From contig NZ_CP009438.1 of assembly GCF_000761215.1 (NCBI RefSeq), positions 2,685,501 through 2,749,500 on the forward strand: a DNA stretch of 64,000 nucleotides, written 5' to 3'. The DNA comes from Streptomyces glaucescens. GTDB lineage: Bacteria; Actinomycetota; Actinomycetes; Streptomycetales; Streptomycetaceae. The first letter of the stretch is position 1. Each line of letters begins with the position of its first letter. The notes under the pieces are model-generated. The model saw nothing but the letters and a program-made list of their open reading frames with translations. It was not told where the DNA came from and did no database searches. The position numbers and the translations under genes are program-made. Of this stretch, positions 17,099 through 25,251 are shown one piece after another.

Positions 17099-18856
17099 CT
17101 ACTGCGCGTAGTCCTGCCCGAGGACGACCGTGACGTCGGCGTTGCCGGACACCTCGCCCTCGGCGACCGCGCTCGCGGGCAGGCCCAGGGTCTTGGCGAC
17201 CTCGGTGGCGTCCTGCCGGCCGGCGGGGTCGGCGTAGAGCACCCTCGACGCGCTCTCGGTGGAGGCCGTGCCGCCCTCCAGGAAGGTGAAGCCGCCGTTG
17301 AGGAGGACCACGCGGGCCTTCTCGGTGTTGTCCTTCGTCCCGGAGGCGTTGCGCACCGACACCCGGACGGCCGCGCCCTGGTCGGGGCTCTTCGCGGTGC
17401 CGCCGAGGATGTCCTTGACCACGCTGTCGCCGGCCTCGGCGGTCAGGGTGCCGTCGTCCTGGACGGGCAGCAGGGCGGTCTTGTGGTCGCCGCTCTTGGC
17501 GAGGTCGGACAGGGCGGCGAGGAAGGTGCCGAGGTCCTTGTCCGTGAGCGACGGGTCGAGGATCTGGGCCAGCGTCTGCACGGTGGTCGTCGCGGCCCCG
17601 GGGTCGGAGGACATCTTGCGCAGCACCCCGTGCATGACCTGGCCGAACCGCTCCAGCTGGGCGTTCGGCGACTCGCCCGGGGCGCGGTAGGTGGCGTAGG
17701 CGACGGCCATCTTGCCGCTGAGGGTCTGCTTCTCGCCCTGGCTGACCAGTGGCGTCCGGCCCTTCTTCCCGGCGGCCGGGTCGGGCACGTCGGTGTCGGT
17801 GTCGATCTCGATGTTGCCGACGAGGTCGACGAGGTTCTGCAGGTAGGGCGTGTCGAGCCGCCAGGTGCCCTGGATGGAGGTGCCGAGGACGGTGCCCAGG
17901 GCCTCGCGGGTGCCGGAGGAGCCGTCGTCCTCGACGGACTTGGCGAGGGTGGTGGTGGAGCCGTCGTCGCCGGTCAGGGCGAGGGAGTTGGGCAGCAGGA
18001 CGGTGGTGCCCTGCTTGGTGGTGGTGTTGTCGACGAGCAGGGCGGTGGAGGTGCCGCCGCCCTTGGTGTCGTGCAGGTGGACGACGATCACGTCCCGCTT
18101 CTGGGCGCCTGCGGCGACGCCGGTGCCGGTCCCGCCGCCGGAGGAGGACAGTCCGGGCAGCTTCCCTGCGTACCAGAGCCAGCCGGCGCCGCCGGCCGCG
18201 ACCAGGGCGAGGACGACGGCCAGGGCGATCAGCCGGCTCCGGGCGCGGCGGCGGGCCTCCTCGCGGCGCTCGGTGCGGTTCTCGGTGAACTTCAGCCAGT
18301 CGATGACGTCCTCGGAGTCGCCGTCGGGTTCCTCCACGAACGCGAACTGCTCGGTGCGGTAGTCACGGTCGTCGCGCTGCGCGCCGTCGCCCGGGGTCCG
18401 GTCGTCCGGTGTTCCGCCGCCCGGCGCGTCGTCCCACCGCGCGGCGTCGCGCGCCGGGGCGTCCTCGTCCTCGGCGGGCCGGGCCTGCTGCGGGATGTAC
18501 GCCGTCTGCTCGGCGACCCGGGGCTGCTGCGGGGCGGGGGCCTGCTGCCCGTAGGCGTCGTACCCCTGGTGGCCGGGGTAGGAGCCGTAGGACGTGTCGT
18601 AGGGGTCGTAGGAGGGGGCCGACGGGGGCTGCGGGGCCGTCCCGTAGGGGTCGTAGGAGGGGGCCGGTGGCTGCTGGCCCGTGGTGTACGGGTCGTAGCC
18701 GTAGCCCTGGGGGTCCTGCGGGGCCGCCTGCTGCTGCCCGTACGGGTCGTACGGCGGCTGCTGCGCCTGCTGGTACACGGGCCGGCCGTACTCGTCGTAG
18801 CCGACCAGCTCGTACGGGCCGTCGCCCCCGTAGCCCGCGTCGTATCGGTCGTTCAC
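17099..18856 (-). CDS. LCP-like membrane protein with LytR C-terminal domain
   Basis: 585 aa from GTG 18856, preceded by GAGAGGGG. Residues 1-115 are a cytosolic Tyr/Pro/Gln-rich region with repeated YDPYG-type units. One membrane helix (LIALAVVLALVAAGGAGWLWY) follows near 240. The external part resembles the LytR-CpsA-Psr domain (RDVIVVHLHDTKGGGTSTALLV, TYRAPGESPNAQLERFGQVM) and ends in a LytR C-terminal domain (VRVSVRNASGTKD to the end). LCP enzymes attach teichoic acid or glycans to peptidoglycan. The expected RSDT-type arginine and aspartate of active LCP enzymes are not seen, so activity is doubtful. The gene is 16 nt downstream of nadD. Confidence 0.82.
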   Translation of the reverse strand: MNDRYDAGYGGDGPYELVGYDEYGRPVYQQAQQPPYDPYGQQQAAPQDPQGYGYDPYTTGQQPPAPSYDPYGTAPQPPSAPSYDPYDTSYGSYPGHQGYDAYGQQAPAPQQPRVAEQTAYIPQQARPAEDEDAPARDAARWDDAPGGGTPDDRTPGDGAQRDDRDYRTEQFAFVEEPDGDSEDVIDWLKFTENRTERREEARRRARSRLIALAVVLALVAAGGAGWLWYAGKLPGLSSSGGGTGTGVAAGAQKRDVIVVHLHDTKGGGTSTALLVDNTTTKQGTTVLLPNSLALTGDDGSTTTLAKSVEDDGSSGTREALGTVLGTSIQGTWRLDTPYLQNLVDLVGNIEIDTDTDVPDPAAGKKGRTPLVSQGEKQTLSGKMAVAYATYRAPGESPNAQLERFGQVMHGVLRKMSSDPGAATTTVQTLAQILDPSLTDKDLGTFLAALSDLAKSGDHKTALLPVQDDGTLTAEAGDSVVKDILGGTAKSPDQGAAVRVSVRNASGTKDNTEKARVVLLNGGFTFLEGGTASTESASRVLYADPAGRQDATEVAKTLGLPASAVAEGEVSGNADVTVVLGQDYAQ

Positions 18857-18872
18857 CGGTGCCCCTCTCGGC

Positions 18873-19523
18873 TCACTCGCCGCGGTACAGCTCGCGCTTG
18901 GTGATGTAGCGCACGACTCCGTCCGGCACCAGATACCAGATGGGGTCGCCCTTGGCGACTCGCGCACGGCAGTCCGTGGACGAGATGGCGAGGGCCGGGA
19001 CCTCGACGAGCGAGACGATGCCCTCGGGGAGTCCGGGGTCGTCCAGGTGGTGTCCCGGACGGGTGACCCCGATGAAGTGCGCCAGCGAGAACAGCTCCTC
19101 CGTGTCCCGCCAGGTGAGGATCTGGGCGAGGGCGTCGGCGCCGGTGATGAAGAACAGGTCCGTGTCCGGGTTGAGCGCGCGCAGGTCGCGCAGGGTGTCC
19201 ACGGTGTAGGTGGGCCCGCCGCGGTCGATGTCGATCCGGCTCACCGAGAACTGGGGGTTCTCGGCGGTCGCGATCACCGTCATCAGGTAGCGGTCCTCGG
19301 CCGGGGAGACCGTGCGGTGGCTCTTCTGCCACGGCTCGCCGGTCGGCACGAAGACCACCTCGTCGAGGTGGAACGCCGCGGCGACCTCGCTCGCGGCCAC
19401 CAGGTGACCGTGGTGGATCGGGTCGAAGGTCCCGCCCATGACGCCGAGACGGCGCTTGCCGCCACCGCCCGCGCCGCGCGGCGTGTCGTTCACCGGACCG
19501 GTAGGCATGTCCTGCTCTCCCAT
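18873..19523 (-). CDS. nadD: Nicotinate-nucleotide adenylyltransferase
   Basis: 216 aa. NadD joins nicotinate mononucleotide and ATP to deamido-NAD in cytosolic NAD synthesis. The nucleotidyltransferase motif is [15 protein letters not shown] near residue 27 and the second signature is [20 protein letters not shown] near the C-terminus. About 24 residues precede the fold; an alternative ATG lies at 19508. The gene order nadD, LCP-like, rsfS, phosphatase is transcribed leftward with short gaps. Confidence 0.96.
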   Translation of the reverse strand: MGEQDMPTGPVNDTPRGAGGGGKRRLGVMGGTFDPIHHGHLVAASEVAAAFHLDEVVFVPTGEPWQKSHRTVSPAEDRYLMTVIATAENPQFSVSRIDIDRGGPTYTVDTLRDLRALNPDTDLFFITGADALAQILTWRDTEELFSLAHFIGVTRPGHHLDDPGLPEGIVSLVEVPALAISSTDCRARVAKGDPIWYLVPDGVVRYITKRELYRGE

Positions 19524-19581
19524 GCGTGCAGACCCTACCGGCCCGGTCGGCGGAGCTTGACGGCCGAGTCGTCGCCCGGGG

Positions 19582-19746
19582 TCAGCGGTCCCGGTTGAAG
19601 CGCGTGGTCACCCACAGCAGCAGCAGCAGGACGACGAAGGCGCCGCCCCCGGTGAGCAGCGGGCTGAGGCTTTCGTGGTTGCCGCCGTGCTCCCCGCCCT
19701 CGGAGGCGAGGGTGACCAGCTGGGCGGCGGTGGTGTGGAGGCTCAT
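19582..19746 (-). CDS. Conserved small membrane protein (54 aa)
   Basis: ATG at 19744-19746 gives 54 aa: [20 protein letters not shown] at the start, a Gly-rich turn, one membrane helix ([15 protein letters not shown]) and the end RFNRDR. The positive C-terminus predicts the tail inside the cell and the N-terminus outside. It lies 58 nt upstream of nadD on the same strand. I recall similar short proteins in other Streptomyces at this place, but not a function. Confidence 0.75.
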   Translation of the reverse strand: MSLHTTAAQLVTLASEGGEHGGNHESLSPLLTGGGAFVVLLLLLWVTTRFNRDR

Positions 19747-19856
19747 CGTCGTCAGGACCTATCGCGTGTGGGCGGGATGAAGATGTCGGCCCATCGTAAG
19801 CGGGCGGCTCCGCGACGATCACCCCGACTCCTCCCCCGGGCAACCATCGGACGCGC

Positions 19857-20009
19857 TCAGTCGTCCTTCCGCCTGTACCCCCGGAGCAGGATCCAGGCGG
19901 TCAGCACACAGCCCACGAGCATCACGACGAGCAGGATCCGGAGCAGGTTCCCGCCGCCCGGCTCCTCGGCGGCGGCCATGAGCCAGGCGGACGCGGCGTG
20001 GTGCTGCAT
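19857..20009 (-). CDS. Small single-pass membrane protein (50 aa)
   Basis: ATG at 20007-20009 after GAAGGGGTCC. The 50-aa product begins MQHHAASAWLMAAAEEPGGG, has one membrane helix (LLRILLVVMLVGCVLTAWILL) and ends RGYRRKDD, giving N-out/C-in topology by the positive-inside rule. It is the first of two tiny membrane-protein genes upstream of nadD and diverges from the M48 peptidase gene. Function unknown. Confidence 0.7.
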   Translation of the reverse strand: MQHHAASAWLMAAAEEPGGGNLLRILLVVMLVGCVLTAWILLRGYRRKDD

Positions 20010-20140
20010 GACGTGGACCCCTTCGCTGTGCTGCCCGTCCACGGTAACTCCGCCTAGGCTGGGCCTCGCCTCGGGGGCACGGACCGGCCGCGGTCCCGGC
20101 ACGCGCCCGGACCGCGCACACCGACGCACCTGGGGGCCCG

Positions 20141-21331
20141 ATGTCCTACGACCACCCGCAGACCGGTTCCGAGCGCCTGCCCGGCAGGCGGCGCCGGCGT
20201 TTCCCGGAGATCTCCTCCCGCGCCTGGGAGCATCCGGCCGACCGCTCGGCCCTGGTCGCGCTGCGCCGCCTCAGCGGCTTCGACACCGTCTTCAAGGCGC
20301 TCAGCGGGCTGCTGCCCGAGCGGAGCCTGAGGCTGCTGTTCCTGTCCGACTCGGTGCGCGTCTCCGACCGGCAGTTCCCGCACCTGCACACCATGCTGCT
20401 GGACGCCTGCTACATCCTCGACCTGGAGAAGGTCCCGCCGATGTACGTCCAGCAGGATCCGCAGCCGAACGCGATGTGCGTCGGCATGGACGAGCCGATC
20501 ATCGTGGTCACCACCGGCCTGGTCGAGCTGCTGGACGAGGAGGAGATGCGGGCGGTGATCGGCCACGAGGTCGGCCACGCCCTGTCCGGCCACGCCGTCT
20601 ACCGCACGATCCTGCTGTTCCTGACCAACCTCGCCCTCCGGGTGGCGTGGATCCCGCTCGGCAATGTCGCGATCATGGCGATCGTGACCGCGCTGCGCGA
20701 GTGGTTCCGCAAGTCGGAGCTGTCGGCCGACCGCGCCGGCCTGCTGGTCGGGCAGGACCTGCGGGCCTCGCTGCGCGGCCTGATGAAGCTCGCGGGCGGC
20801 AACCACCTGCACGAGATGAACGTGGACGCGTTCCTGGAGCAGGCCGAGGAGTACGAGGCGGGCGGGGACGTGCGCGACTCGGTGCTGAAGATCCTCAACG
20901 TGCTGCCCCGCTCCCACCCCTTCGCCACGGTCCGCGCGGCCGAGCTGAACAAGTGGGCGGCCTCCCGCGACCACCAGCGGCTCATGGACGGCCACTACCC
21001 GAAGCGGGGCGAGGACGGGGAGACCAAGGTCTCCGAGTCGCTGCGCGAGTCCGCGGCGGCCTACGCCTCCCAGGTGCGCGACTCCAAGGACCCGCTGATG
21101 AAGCTGGTCGCGGACCTCGCCGGGGGCGCCGGGGACCTGGGCGACCGGGTGCGCCGCGGCTTCGGCGGCTTCACCGGCACGGCCCGCGGGGACCGGCCCG
21201 GGGACAAGGCGGGCGGGACGGGGAGGACGGACGGCCCGGACGGGGGGACGGGAGGCGCCGGGGAGAGCGGAGGGACCGGCGGGCCCGGGGAGACCGGGGA
21301 GGGCAGGGGGCCCGGGGAGAGCAAGGGCTAG
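20141..21331 (+). CDS. M48-family zinc metalloprotease
   Basis: 396 aa. The zinc motif is HEVGH at residues 142-146 in AVIGHEVGHALSGHAVYRT, and the third ligand region is the downstream SELSADRAGLLV. Hydrophobic helices (ILLFLTNLALRVAWIPLGNVAIMAIVTAL) lie between them, as in membrane-bound M48 proteases that degrade misfolded membrane proteins. The last 60 residues are a Gly/Thr/Glu-rich low-complexity tail. The start ATG at 20141 follows CTGGGGGCCCG. It is transcribed alone, convergent with the gene at 21342-22418. Confidence 0.88.
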   Translation: MSYDHPQTGSERLPGRRRRRFPEISSRAWEHPADRSALVALRRLSGFDTVFKALSGLLPERSLRLLFLSDSVRVSDRQFPHLHTMLLDACYILDLEKVPPMYVQQDPQPNAMCVGMDEPIIVVTTGLVELLDEEEMRAVIGHEVGHALSGHAVYRTILLFLTNLALRVAWIPLGNVAIMAIVTALREWFRKSELSADRAGLLVGQDLRASLRGLMKLAGGNHLHEMNVDAFLEQAEEYEAGGDVRDSVLKILNVLPRSHPFATVRAAELNKWAASRDHQRLMDGHYPKRGEDGETKVSESLRESAAAYASQVRDSKDPLMKLVADLAGGAGDLGDRVRRGFGGFTGTARGDRPGDKAGGTGRTDGPDGGTGGAGESGGTGGPGETGEGRGPGESKG

Positions 21332-21355
21332 CCGAGGGCCTCTAGACCTTCGGCT
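21330..21355. terminator. Bidirectional hairpin enclosing both stop codons
   Basis: AGCCGAGGG (21330-21338) pairs with CCTTCGGCT (21347-21355), one G-U, loop of 8 nt. The TAG stop of the M48 gene (21329-21331) and the TAG stop of the minus-strand gene (21342-21344) fall inside or at the edge of it. Confidence 0.55.
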
Positions 21356-22418
21356 GGGCGCTGTCCGCCAGCGTCCCGCACAGCGCGGTGGCGCCCGCCG
21401 AGGCGTACGGGTCGGAGCCGGCCGGGCCGCCCGCCCGGGCGGACTCCCCGGCGAGCAGCGGGTGCAGCCGGGCGGCGGTGTCCTCGGCGCAGGACAGCGG
21501 CCCGGCCTGGAGCTGGGAGCCGACCACATGGGCCTGGTGCAGCCGCAGGTCCTCCCGGTCGAAGCGGAAGTGCAGCTCGCGGCGGACGGTGAACAGCGAC
21601 GCCTCGGCGGCCCGGCCGGCCCCGGCCGGCCGCAGCGCGTACACGAAGGTGTGGTCCGCGGTGACCTCCAGGGTGGACGCGTCGGTCTCCTCCGCGTACA
21701 GGCTGCCCCGGACGCGGATCCCGGGGTCGGCGAGTTCGGCCGCGGCCGGGTCGAAGCGCACCAGCCAGCCGGTCGCGAAGTGCTGCCCGTCGGCCGTGGG
21801 CTGGTCGAAGCTGCGGTCGAACTGGTCGAGTTGGTCCGGGTCGAGGAGCACCCGCACGGGGCGGACCTGCCCCCCGGAGAGCACCTCGGGGTAGAGCGAG
21901 GAGCGGACGACGTAGTCCTTGGCGGTGCTGAGGGCCGCGAGCACCTGGCCGTCGGAGAAGTGCTCGGTGCGCCGGGCGGCGGGCAGCGGGATGCCCTCGG
22001 CGCCGATGCGGAACTGGGCGGCCGGACTCTCGGCGTACAGCCGTTCGAGGTCGTGGGTGCCGGGGACGCGCCCGCGCGGGGCGAGCGGGACGACGGTCAT
22101 CCGCAGCGGCTCCGCGGTGGGCCGCCCGGTGACGGTCCCGCCCTGGGTGGGGTGCTGCACGCCCATGTAGACCGCTGTGCCGAAGGCGACGGCGATCAGC
22201 AGGACGAGGATCAGGGCCTGCCGGGAAAGGCCGCGCCGCACGGAGGTGCGGCGGCGGACGGCGGGCGCGTGGTCGGCGAGCCGCTCGCGCGCGGAGTACT
22301 CCTGGAGGCGGGCAGCACGGACGAACGACTCGTCGAACACGACGGATCGGTACTCGTCCTCCGCACCGTTGGGGAACCCGTCGGGCGTCCCCTCGGGTGG
22401 TTCTCCAGGCCCGCCCAT
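21342..22418 (-). CDS. Single-pass membrane protein with SVVFDExFVRAA motif
   Basis: 358 aa from ATG 22418. The cytosolic N-terminus carries EYRSVVFDESFVRAARLQEY near residue 25, one membrane helix lies near 70-90 (ALILVLLIAVAFGTAVYMGV), and about 260 residues follow outside the membrane without a recognised catalytic motif. Two cysteines near the C-terminus (LSCAEDTA and ALCGTLAD) could form a disulfide. The next gene on the same strand shares the N-terminal motif. Function unknown; the layout resembles a conserved Streptomyces membrane protein. Confidence 0.75.
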   Translation of the reverse strand: MGGPGEPPEGTPDGFPNGAEDEYRSVVFDESFVRAARLQEYSARERLADHAPAVRRRTSVRRGLSRQALILVLLIAVAFGTAVYMGVQHPTQGGTVTGRPTAEPLRMTVVPLAPRGRVPGTHDLERLYAESPAAQFRIGAEGIPLPAARRTEHFSDGQVLAALSTAKDYVVRSSLYPEVLSGGQVRPVRVLLDPDQLDQFDRSFDQPTADGQHFATGWLVRFDPAAAELADPGIRVRGSLYAEETDASTLEVTADHTFVYALRPAGAGRAAEASLFTVRRELHFRFDREDLRLHQAHVVGSQLQAGPLSCAEDTAARLHPLLAGESARAGGPAGSDPYASAGATALCGTLADSAQPKV

Positions 22419-22551
22419 GTCTTCAGGGTAGGTCTCGCGACGGCCCGGTAAACGCACCGTCGCCGGACAACTTCCGATGGCCGCTCACCAGGCCGAAAGC
22501 CATCTGTGCGCGGCTTGTCCCGGCCCCTCACGGGGCGGCCGGCGGCGGCCG

Positions 22552-23121
22552 TCAGGGAGTGCGCGGCACCGCCGGGACCGCCGGCCCGGAGTGGTCCGCG
22601 GGGGCCGGGGAACGCGCCGCGCCGCCCTGTTCCAGCCCGGTCGAGGCGGGCGGCGGCACCTGGTCCTGGCGGCCGGAGGCGGCGCCCCGGTAGACGGCGG
22701 CGAAGGCCAGGGCGACCATCCCGACGCCCATCACCAGGGCGAGCACCCAGGCGACCGGCCGGTGCCAGCGGCCGTGTCCGCCGTAGCCGCCGGACGGCGG
22801 GCCGTCGAGGATGTCGGGGTCGTCCAGGATGTCGCGGTCCGGGTCGTGGCCGAAAGCGCCCGGCCCGTCGCCGCCGTACCCGTCGTCGTAGCGCTCACCC
22901 CGGGCGTGCGCGCGGCGGGCCTCGCTCTCGGACGCCTCGGCTCTGGCCTGCGCCGCGGCAAGGAGGCGCTCCACGGCGGTCGGCTCGTGCACCACGGCCG
23001 CGCGTACGAAGTCCTCGTCGAAGACCACGGAGGCGAACTCTTCGTCCGACACCCCGCGGTCGTGGTCGTCGTCGGGCTCCCAGCCGTCACGGAACGGCGA
23101 ACCCCCCACGTCCTCCGGCAC
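22552..23121 (-). CDS. Single-pass membrane protein sharing the SVVFDExFVRAA motif
   Basis: 189 aa from GTG 23121; a TTG at 23148 would add nine residues. The N-terminus carries FASVVFDEDFVRAAVVHE near residue 30, followed by an Ala/Glu/Arg-rich helix, an Asp/Gly-rich stretch, a membrane helix (VAWVLALVMGVGMVALAFAAVY) near 130-152, and a short proline-rich external tail. It is the partner of the 21342-22418 product, with which it shares the motif and topology but not the large external domain. Function unknown. Confidence 0.72.
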   Translation of the reverse strand: MPEDVGGSPFRDGWEPDDDHDRGVSDEEFASVVFDEDFVRAAVVHEPTAVERLLAAAQARAEASESEARRAHARGERYDDGYGGDGPGAFGHDPDRDILDDPDILDGPPSGGYGGHGRWHRPVAWVLALVMGVGMVALAFAAVYRGAASGRQDQVPPPASTGLEQGGAARSPAPADHSGPAVPAVPRTP

Positions 23122-23206
23122 GGATCCAGAGTAGACCTGGGGGGTCAATTTGGGCAGACGGTGGAGAAATTCCTCCGCCCCACCGGCGCGCGGAGGGTGG
23201 TGCGCG

Positions 23207-24493
23207 TCAGCGCCGCACGTGCCCGTCGCCGGTGACGATGTACTTGGTGCTGGTCAGCTCCGGCAGCCCCATCGGGCCGCGGGCGTGCAGCTTCTGCGTG
23301 GAGATGCCGATCTCGGCGCCGAAGCCGAACTGGCCGCCGTCGGTGAACCGGGTGGAGGCGTTCACGGCGACGGTGGTGGAGTCGACCAACTGGGTGAACC
23401 GGCGGGCGGCCTGCTGCGAGGTGGTGACGATGGCCTCGGTGTGGCCGGAGGTCCACAGCCGGATGTGCTCCACGGCCCGGTCCAGCGAGTCGACGACCGC
23501 CGCGGCGATGTCGTACGACAGGTACTCGGTCTCCCAGTCCTCCGGCGTGGCCTCGACGACCGTCGCCCGCGAGTCCTTGGCGTACGCCATCACCCGCTCG
23601 TCGGCGTGCACGGTCACCCCGGCGTCGGCGAGGGCGTCCAGGGCACGCGGCAGGAACTCGGCGGCGATGTCCTGGTGGACCAGCAGGGTCTCGGCGGCGT
23701 TGCACACGCCGACCCGCTGGGCCTTGGAGTTGACGAGGATCTCCACGGCCATGTCGAGGTCGGCCTGCGCGTCGACGTAGACGTGGCAGTTGCCGGTGCC
23801 GGTCTCGATCACCGGGACGGTGGACTCCTGCACGACCGTGTTGATCAGCGAGGCGCCGCCGCGCGGGATGAGCACGTCGACCAGGCCGCGGGCGCGCATC
23901 AGCTCGCGCACGCTGTCGCGGCTCTCGCCGGGCACGAGCTGGACGGCGTCGGCGGGCAGGCCCGCGCCGCCCACGGCGTCGCGCAGCACCCGGACCAGCG
24001 CGGTGTTCGACTGGTACGCGGAGGAGGAGCCCCGCAGCAGGACCGCGTTGCCGGACTTCAGGCAGAGGGCGGCCGCGTCGACCGTCACGTTGGGCCGGCC
24101 CTCGTAGATGATCCCGACGACGCCGAGCGGCACCCGGACCTGGCGCACGTCGATGCCGTTGGGCAGGGTGCCGCCGCGCACGACCTCCCCGACCGGGTCG
24201 GGCAGCGCGGCCACGTCGCGCACGTCGGAGGCGATGGCGCGGACGCGCTCCGGGGTGAGGGTGAGGCGGTCGATCATGCCCTCGCTGGTGCCGTTCTCGC
24301 GCGCCTTCGCCACGTCCTTGGCGTTGGCCTCGACGATCTCGCTCGCGCGGACCTCCAGCGCGTCCGCGATGGCGAGCAGCGCGTCGTCCTTCACGGACCG
24401 CGGCAGCGGCGCGAGGTCGGCGGCGGCGGCCTTGGCGCGGTAGGCGGCCCGGGTGACCGGGGACATCGAGTCGTACGGCGAGAGCGTGGTCAT
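23207..24493 (-). CDS. proA: Gamma-glutamyl phosphate reductase
   Basis: 428 aa, normal length. ProA reduces glutamyl 5-phosphate to glutamate semialdehyde with NADPH, the second step of proline synthesis. The aldehyde-dehydrogenase fold has the catalytic Cys264 in [29 protein letters not shown] and [17 protein letters not shown] form the cofactor region; [20 protein letters not shown] is the ProA signature near the C-terminus. The kinase gene proB lies about 0.8 kb upstream on the same strand, separated by a small gene of unknown function. Confidence 0.97.
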   Translation of the reverse strand: MTTLSPYDSMSPVTRAAYRAKAAAADLAPLPRSVKDDALLAIADALEVRASEIVEANAKDVAKARENGTSEGMIDRLTLTPERVRAIASDVRDVAALPDPVGEVVRGGTLPNGIDVRQVRVPLGVVGIIYEGRPNVTVDAAALCLKSGNAVLLRGSSSAYQSNTALVRVLRDAVGGAGLPADAVQLVPGESRDSVRELMRARGLVDVLIPRGGASLINTVVQESTVPVIETGTGNCHVYVDAQADLDMAVEILVNSKAQRVGVCNAAETLLVHQDIAAEFLPRALDALADAGVTVHADERVMAYAKDSRATVVEATPEDWETEYLSYDIAAAVVDSLDRAVEHIRLWTSGHTEAIVTTSQQAARRFTQLVDSTTVAVNASTRFTDGGQFGFGAEIGISTQKLHARGPMGLPELTSTKYIVTGDGHVRR

Positions 24494-24598
24494 GAGGAAA
24501 GGTTAGTGCGCCGGGCGGGCCGGTCCGGCGTTCGTTCCACACCCCGAGACGCGCCGGGGACGTCCCGGGACGCGCCGCTGGGCCCGGCGGGACCGGCT

Positions 24599-25069
24599 TC
24601 AGAACGGGTGGACTCCGACCGGGCTCGCCGGGGGCGGTCCGTAGCCCTCGGAGAGCCGCTGGTGATAGGTGGCCCGGTCGATGACCTCCAGGCCGACGAT
24701 CTCCCAGGGCGGCAGCCCGGCGGTCTGCCGGTGCTCGCCCCACAGGCGCAGCGCCACGGCCGCCGCGTCGTGCAGGTCGCGGGCCTCTTCCCAGTAGCGG
24801 ATCTCGGCGTGGTCGCTGGCGTATCTGCTGGTCAGCAGGAAGGGGTGGTCGTGGGCGAGCTGCTCCAGGGCGCGCCGCAGCTCCGGCAGCGGGGCGGCCT
24901 CGCCGGAGACGCTGAGGGTGACGTGCCACAGCCGGGGCAGGTCCGCGGGCTCCTCGCCCGTGAAGCGGTCCCCGGCCGCGACGCTGGTCAGCGGGGCCCG
25001 GTCCGCGCCGGCCGCGCGGGGGCCGGCACCACCGCGGGACGGCGTCGCCCCAGGGCGTAGTCGTCGCAC
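24599..25069 (-). CDS. Conserved hypothetical protein between proB and proA
   Basis: 156 aa from GTG 25069, chosen because AAGGAGG lies 5 nt upstream. After a basic N-terminus comes LPRLWHVTLSVSGEAAPLPELRRAL, then LAHDHPFLLTSRYASDHAEIRYWEEARDL and PPWEIVGLEVIDRATYHQR. The alternating strand/helix pattern suggests a ferredoxin-like alpha-beta fold, but I do not recognise the family. Open sequence continues upstream in frame; a longer product is possible but lacks a ribosome site. The position between proB and proA on the same strand may mean only shared transcription. Confidence 0.7.
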   Translation of the reverse strand: MRRLRPGATPSRGGAGPRAAGADRAPLTSVAAGDRFTGEEPADLPRLWHVTLSVSGEAAPLPELRRALEQLAHDHPFLLTSRYASDHAEIRYWEEARDLHDAAAVALRLWGEHRQTAGLPPWEIVGLEVIDRATYHQRLSEGYGPPPASPVGVHPF

Positions 25070-25100
25070 GACGGCCTCCTTCGCGCCTGCGGAACTGTGT

Positions 25101-25127
25101 CTTCGAGTGCCTTCGAGTGCCTTCGAG
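25101..25127. repeat. Three tandem 10-bp repeats
   Basis: CTTCGAGTGC is repeated at 25101 and 25111, and CTTCGAG follows at 25121. The period equals one helical turn. The repeats lie about 30 nt upstream of the gene ending at 24599 and about 125 nt after the proB stop. Confidence 0.7.
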
Positions 25128-25251
25128 AGAAAGTTGAGCAGCCCGCGGGTGATCGTGTGGGGCTTTTGCGGAACGTCCACCGCCCGGGGCGGGCGATTCG
25201 CCGCAATCCGGGTGCCCACGCGGACGTGTTCACACGTCCCGACGGACGCCC

